Below, one piece after another: positions 62,701 to 64,000 of a stretch of 64,000 nucleotides of DNA. The translations under genes were made by a program, and so were the position numbers. Within the stretch, counting starts at the first letter, position 1. The number at the start of each line of letters is the position of its first letter. The notes beneath the pieces were generated by a model. It saw nothing but the letters and a program-made list of their open reading frames with translations. It made no database searches and was not told where the DNA came from. The stretch comes from JAEUHM01 sp964538625 (GTDB lineage: Bacteria > Verrucomicrobiota > Verrucomicrobiia > Verrucomicrobiales > Verrucomicrobiaceae). The stretch spans positions 1 to 64,000 of the forward strand of contig CAZIGH010000005.1 in the NCBI GenBank assembly GCA_964538625.1, written 5' to 3'.

Positions 62701-64000
62701 CCTTCGCATCAGCAACGGCTTCGGCGTGGATCCCACCTTCGCTGGCAGCATCACGGATGGTGCGGGAACCGTCGGCCTCACCAAAACGGGCAACGGCATC
62801 CTCAGCTTGACTGGTCACAGTAGCTACACCGGCGGCACCACCATCGAGGCAGGCCGTGTGCTGAACGCCATCGGAAATACCACACTCAATGGACGTCTCG
62901 AAGCCCAGACCGTCACCGCTCTAGGCACCGGTCCCATCACCCTCGCCGGTGGTGAAGTGCGCTTCAACGCCGCCGCGCTGCTCAACAGCGCTCAGAACAC
63001 TCCGGATGTCAGCGACACCATCGACGCCATCCTCTTCGGTGGCGTCAACGGTTACGATGTCACCGTGGCCTCCACCGCATACAGCAACGGCGTGCTCCTC
63101 CCGGCCAACATGACGTCCTACCTCAATGCGGCTACTCAGAACGCCTTGATCAATAGCCTCACGATCAATGCCCCCATGCTCACCAGCACCGCCGGCCTTA
63201 TCTTGATAAGAGGAGCCACCAACATCAATCAGGATACCGTCATCCGCACTGCCGGTGGCCGTGTCTTCCTCCAGGGCCAGGTCAACGCCGCAGGGCAGAC
63301 GATCACCAAAACCGGGGCCAACGACATCGTTCTCAGCCACACGGATCCGACCACGCAGAACAACGTCGGCCTATGGAGAATCTACGGCGGTATCCTCAAT
63401 CCCCGCTCCGCCTCCGGTGCTGCCAATCCGCTCGGCCTCAATCCCACCGTGGAAATCAACGGCGGCGGCACAGGGAATGGGCTCCTCCTCACCACGGACG
63501 GTGATGGCACTCTCGTTGGTGAACGTGTCACCACCTATGCCAATACCAATCTCCGCTTCGGCTCCAATCTACCGGTCAGCAGTGATCAGTTCGTCAGCAG
63601 CGGAGCGGGTCGTATCGCCACCGATCGCATCCTTGGCACCAACGATGACAAAACCGTGTTGATCAACAACATCGAAGTCCGCGGAGCTCTCGGAACGCCC
63701 TACGTGTATTTCCTTTCCAGCAATGGCAGCTCCCTTTGGGTCAATGGCACCACCAACTTCAGCCGTGACTTCAACCTCCAGGCCGATGGCGTCGCTGTTA
63801 CTTTCAACGACGTCATCAGTGGCGTAGGCTCGGTCAACCGCCGCTCCAATGGTGCCACCGTTTACTTCAACGCCGAGAACACCTACGACGGTGGAACCTT
63901 CTTCACCGGTGGCGGTAGAAACCTCCTAGGCAGCTATGAAGGCAACCGCGTCAACCTCAGCAATACTGCCAAGCTCGGTTATGGGCATGTGTATCTCGGA
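50711..64000 (+). CDS. Giant secreted beta-strand-repeat protein, incomplete at window edge
   Basis: At least 4430 residues; the frame from the ATG at 50711 is still open at 64000. A signal peptide (MKTLRRYRRALATLMLVLMA, then a TQGA site) is followed by VYTWNVDAGGDWDNPANWSP, the module that typically opens this family (W...G.W....NW). The rest seen is a long series of autotransporter-associated beta-strand repeats, e.g. LIKEGAGRLRINGTSNTYDG near 51720, LTRFGPGLLRLSGANTFTGP near 53320, LIKRGLGTMVLNGDNTMAGT near 55020 and LTKTGNGILSLTGHSSYTGG near 62780. Asn, Thr, Gly and Ser dominate. No enzymatic domain is visible in this part; the C-terminal end, which would show the export or anchoring type, lies outside. 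Probably an adhesin or extracellular matrix protein. Long antisense frames over it are artefacts of composition. Confidence 0.93.
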   Translation, partial: MKTLRRYRRALATLMLVLMATWLPAPMTQGAVYTWNVDAGGDWDNPANWSPNTGFPNAIGDVANFRLNIGANRTITLANDQATIGGLIFGDTVGNSIFTITGTNNLIFNNGASDAFIRKLGSATDRIETPIVLGSNLSAQIHAGTLDVIGPGNVISYLSGSNNLIKNGHGALRLYVDASGFTGNYIVNFGTLNIAGGNSASPGGLGLGTGGVTLNGVGASNLVVLSLNNNGTGSDTQAVYSGNNNFIFTGPATINADRNYVSGANDRVTHVIGNLTANGSIVRITSGNQHNIQVNGTTLLGSQNLIFDVNANAQHGRPNLVLAGPITDGANSRALIKEGAGRLRINGTSNTYDGVTSIKNGVLELGTGANLGAGAVFVNGGILTSSDRATLNALGSNLRLVARMGTSNYNLPVVGNSGFDIDLANPLNLNIPIAGMALGIDGNVAINSANIDLAHVGGGGRVWLTNITGGDHTYSGILTNGVSGPLRLTAPANNLIITGSNSLGGAGATNNLIFGFDLGNPIAFQGTAITNGSSNTNAGVVSIRNNNSNTLGTVLIHRGVTVNINGSGITTPLGTGVVTALGGTISTDNTTDAKFGNTDFRLHGGSILLLDNRNVLAPSTDRRLDAATDILLSSSNLQFAVDGGAVASGLQVQNLSQFTYRGGSTISIGRDAATGGSARLNINSAFNRMDRGTLILNQLDAVAATLGTPTGTAKIFIAGAPLPTNGMIGADIALMGGTNMQDTGLPLFVTYDNTDGLQAAAFTHTSFSGTGTSSIVNIDSAAAVAAGTPSVQAFRMRSTNSAAVLSGTITVGAAADVGQGAGMFFAHTPNDTVTHTASFNLGTQEGMLYVATPGGGSGVVALSGVISGSNGLTRFGPGLLRLSGANTFTGPLTINSGETRLNNVSAAGLVTAPTANPINMNGGSLYFEVGSQRYKNDLVFYDNARFGNVNVGSTGFERLIVEPRAGGSTEPIVLWHQNQAGENFTTVYGGMVLNHDAQLNIIHPLQINSGLSGTGKIDKFFNFRLILTGDSATTYNQPITVWAGSMASHVSTPGFKPFGTGTLNINPGSNLVLAAPTNINPGQAVIRTDDGGQASIAQLYVAHPSTLPTISFTSSAGFKGSFGIGALGFSVDLDQSTLLGGDAYIGAPQAYTGIFTGNLSPSSGNQYLFGGGQGTIRIARPLTGNASLVSGVSVTGESNRADQFVNNSGGVVQLDVPMTYTGSTIINPGPTLRISAKNALVATGPIVLAGGSFRVDSGTGQNRLLPATVVTNDIIMNADSTLQMENSAYDVIIGGNIQLAPGSTGVARTFAVGTDQTGAAVNNAGIVYLDGGVSDGVGGSGNHFIKGGLGVAMVTGPMTYTGSTTITGGLLGINSDSDFPVGSKITAVNAGFAIWENSYTTSLNYSAHGGNAYFDVAGGLTFTQAAGSIIDGSSSLIKRGLGTMVLNGDNTMAGTYIGDGVLQANTLASLGDPASGNAFSFGNDQTLGGAGTATRYTGGTLRINFTGTTNRGAVFNNNGNTNFSGGIDVTAGNTFTMAGVISQGTEFDYAFKTGPGTLLTTGANTWRQFAMTNGVLQFANNTPWANSTGTAADNTILELLGGTIRPLNTGANIALTNAASTTTYNYGGGMQFSIGSGATFSAELAADNLIRQNQGTLVIATEGSTTLGGAGGSNAARIIVTNAINTGTARASALTNGIFAPHLLGASPTGAAFFLQNNATTGFQEYSGTVAGTLAALNPTGIASITSAESLSGLNSIYAFRTTADISGGTLLIPAVNNLNMGGVILNGSNTISTNLIFDPSALTGGSATGSGEGLIYVKTGESAVISGNITSNLLTKYGRGTLTLSGNNMVAADVSVQDGILKLSGSSPFSSMNSELNINSGATLDLNGTSVVFETITGNNRQVAGATVGGTITNTSATTAVLGMSGPISSTLNGVLSGNLRLLKAGTGTLTLQGYSSASPDAGNNSHTGGTDIYGVNTTGGINVNNSTTALGGGLGGVPEVNLYSGTLGLLFSNGTTGVNSTNGQQFNNQIVRFGADGTDGLTLNIRGPALINVNQGTPSTNTAFGQGNIMQVGALNLSNSILQFSGSNLYHFRAAGPISILGSQAAIQTNSDGPSGNPEFTGIISGSGALTKLGDGVLRALIITNPNNTYSGGTNIVAGEIQVRATSGTALGTGPVNIFPEGSLRIVGNNSVSGSQITTMSRINAMGAVVLDDLFNPTVLNSTNFSSVYNTTLQLGQIFWNQSLDMAAIGDGRAFLGTGSNAEVQYNAPTLGAGVPDAWNPGVGVYRVVGGTSSFAFVGTDNVLTGNNYLQAGPQRNMLFGAITNSGNVIVIRNSNNYTAGTQIAEGSGIYIETGGRATGESPLGSGPVEVYGELRVRGAQGSLWNANAGAPTNTINLRPAGVVRLHDADGTNAIPFIGAGNQGRWGDSVGLDLNGGSFIYNGAANLNSVETIGDITARKSGQLQVFRNSAASSVQLNVGDISRAERGVLGLAYNAGFLGINVTTPLSYERITVQTIGGAAIARSGTTANGAGVINPGMLAPWIIDRTAVSFVGYDPTSTTGTGFQPLLGTAPGAGQIGYNKLVSGALTAGGLVAGDIADITTGAKTLADNPTLHAMRSSQNISPSGVNNTITLTSGGLILTGGTLNPLTAGVAPAMTINFGPGGTGEAFIYNGTGTSTVYAQLNAAQGLTKFGPNQLSLLSINPGIGGPVVIHEGTLFTRTPFSGSGTPVGQALNGQDVILNGGALVMEPFIANPSGLYSEIASSVRASALFDSNIFVRADATLGNNGQGQYVRIADLTIANSAGSAAMDGNGVIALALQSGIWVRGTTTLAPEARINSTVNNFPQSTFEGLVTGTGGVQKFGNGVITMLNPGNNYAAGTIIWGTTNATAVSTVASAYRGTGTPFGTGDIQIQPGGLLRIADNANIASNAVYLRSDGYGLGGIGLAHNGVLPSIITSGVPTAGQIKVESTGPYDGVISLDYGYYGKTLNPATVANGNWWIGNSQASESYYFNPTIGASANGKYLLGGGGSQSGLSFGSVSVGGNNGRTPLFENILTGGTSGQVRVEVGALAGNFVANAQSFVNGNSGFIILPTRNTNLVGDVRVNTNTTLAIGNNFALGSGRLVMNGGTLRPDLGSNNFVTSQIILPNDVVLQGDWNIANVGNEFVFSGNVAMSDVASAGATRIWFFDGSAPSGVGLEAGSATQGVISGAAGSNLIKRGARQLTLRGANTYEGFTQIDRGDVVVVGDVAPNLPGPLGVSNSPIILGVESANNVGSLSIGGRFTVSRDIIVPSAPGTGFNFIRALTNETATLSGAVSVASGATLTLGAVAPTQGVGTGSRLDVLGVISGAGSVQLGTTAAATSYGGTVALLGNVNGYGINTYSGGTTVQSSRIEIGSNAYFTGPATNPTIISGPFGTGALTITSGEGGNGSSWLAVGGPRVIVNALNATSSASNSTWRFAGQNSLEFTRNWDINSDGTLRNRTFEVRNVNQPVIFSGNLSASGAAGVSLIKTGSGMMVLNGTNTFATSSTTGIQINSGILRVNSDAALGAGTSVRLNGGTLSYSANSSSARQLILQAASGVDVASGATVSLSAATTGAFGITKSGPGTLMLNNSANTITALVLGGRQQLPSGVGFFSHTGGTVGTTATTGTPFVAAGGSITINSGILSLADPAVQTLSVPTLNYAAAAQIATGAGDTLTISTALNRSGTLLGGYTPAIANTFGTLVINPSVIGNLGTTEKVIVSAGAPANTTLGAGTTLTLPSIFVAQAGVGQNANFARYDATNGLTVHTADISTTLAINAPATIADITAADIVGAAPGDIINVYGLRTDSNITGFDSSVQLRLNGGGLILNGAVGPIISSNLLFGTGTGAGLREAIVYVRDGQSSASQITGGISALDFTKTGPGILEVGGTANVLSSNAARLPVLSVQNGTFRYTSAGAQFTVGNRPNDVAAITGSYLLNVNEAGIFDLNGLNTQIGGLTGNGTVTSGVAGAVNLRISNGFGVDPTFAGSITDGAGTVGLTKTGNGILSLTGHSSYTGGTTIEAGRVLNAIGNTTLNGRLEAQTVTALGTGPITLAGGEVRFNAAALLNSAQNTPDVSDTIDAILFGGVNGYDVTVASTAYSNGVLLPANMTSYLNAATQNALINSLTINAPMLTSTAGLILIRGATNINQDTVIRTAGGRVFLQGQVNAAGQTITKTGANDIVLSHTDPTTQNNVGLWRIYGGILNPRSASGAANPLGLNPTVEINGGGTGNGLLLTTDGDGTLVGERVTTYANTNLRFGSNLPVSSDQFVSSGAGRIATDRILGTNDDKTVLINNIEVRGALGTPYVYFLSSNGSSLWVNGTTNFSRDFNLQADGVAVTFNDVISGVGSVNRRSNGATVYFNAENTYDGGTFFTGGGRNLLGSYEGNRVNLSNTAKLGYGHVYLG

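Overview
The window reads as a chromosomal segment of a GC-rich Gram-negative bacterium, most probably a member of the Verrucomicrobiota (PVC group). Pointers are very large secreted proteins built from autotransporter-associated beta-strand repeats, secreted DUF1080 / cupredoxin-PA14 / sorbosone-dehydrogenase-like proteins, a sulfatase, Calx-beta and YWTD modules in one polypeptide, and a complete kdsA-lptC-lptA-lptB-hpf block showing a lipopolysaccharide outer membrane. Taxon assignment is inference from gene content.

Region 1 (1-5899) is an integron-type cassette array on the minus strand. Six attC-like imperfect palindromes (one cut by the window edge) delimit six cassettes. In every cassette the terminal 7-base boxes at its two ends are complementary to each other (five exact, one with a single mismatch), which is the signature of cassettes excised and inserted as circles. 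Contents from left to right: an unknown 160-aa protein; a HicB-HicA-like toxin-antitoxin pair; an unknown membrane-tailed protein; a decayed IS91-type transposase/tyrosine recombinase remnant lying in the opposite direction; a phytanoyl-CoA dioxygenase family protein; and an EcoRV-type restriction-modification pair. No integrase gene is seen beside the array in the window.

Region 2 (5900-16787, all minus strand) holds a gene-poor boundary, a secreted PQQ-type beta-propeller protein, the phosphate transporter genes pstB-pstA-pstC (PstA and PstC of the long type with large periplasmic domains, no pstS or phoU in view), and a three-gene cluster of secreted proteins (sorbosone dehydrogenase-like propeller, cupredoxin-PA14 protein, DUF1080 protein).

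Region 3 (16910-32833) starts with a tRNA-Met and is dominated by one gene for a secreted protein of about 5180 residues with beta-strand repeats, two Calx-beta domains, a run of 14 propeller-blade repeats, Ig-like modules and a six-unit YWTD-type propeller; an intrinsic terminator follows.

Region 4 (32876-41394) has an M20 peptidase, a degenerate Fic-like protein with a palindrome next to its start, a PH-domain membrane protein, an ECF sigma factor, a membrane-anchored von Willebrand A protein directly behind the sigma gene, and an asparagine synthase. Positions 41395-42446 carry no intact gene but include a structured-RNA-like stretch.

Region 5 (42447-50302) contains a small membrane protein, the KDO/LPS-export/ribosome-hibernation operon with its terminator, then PIG-L deacetylase, sulfatase and a convergent M14 carboxypeptidase. 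Region 6 (50303-64000) is a leader with a strong intrinsic-terminator hairpin followed by a second giant beta-strand-repeat protein gene that is still open at the window edge.
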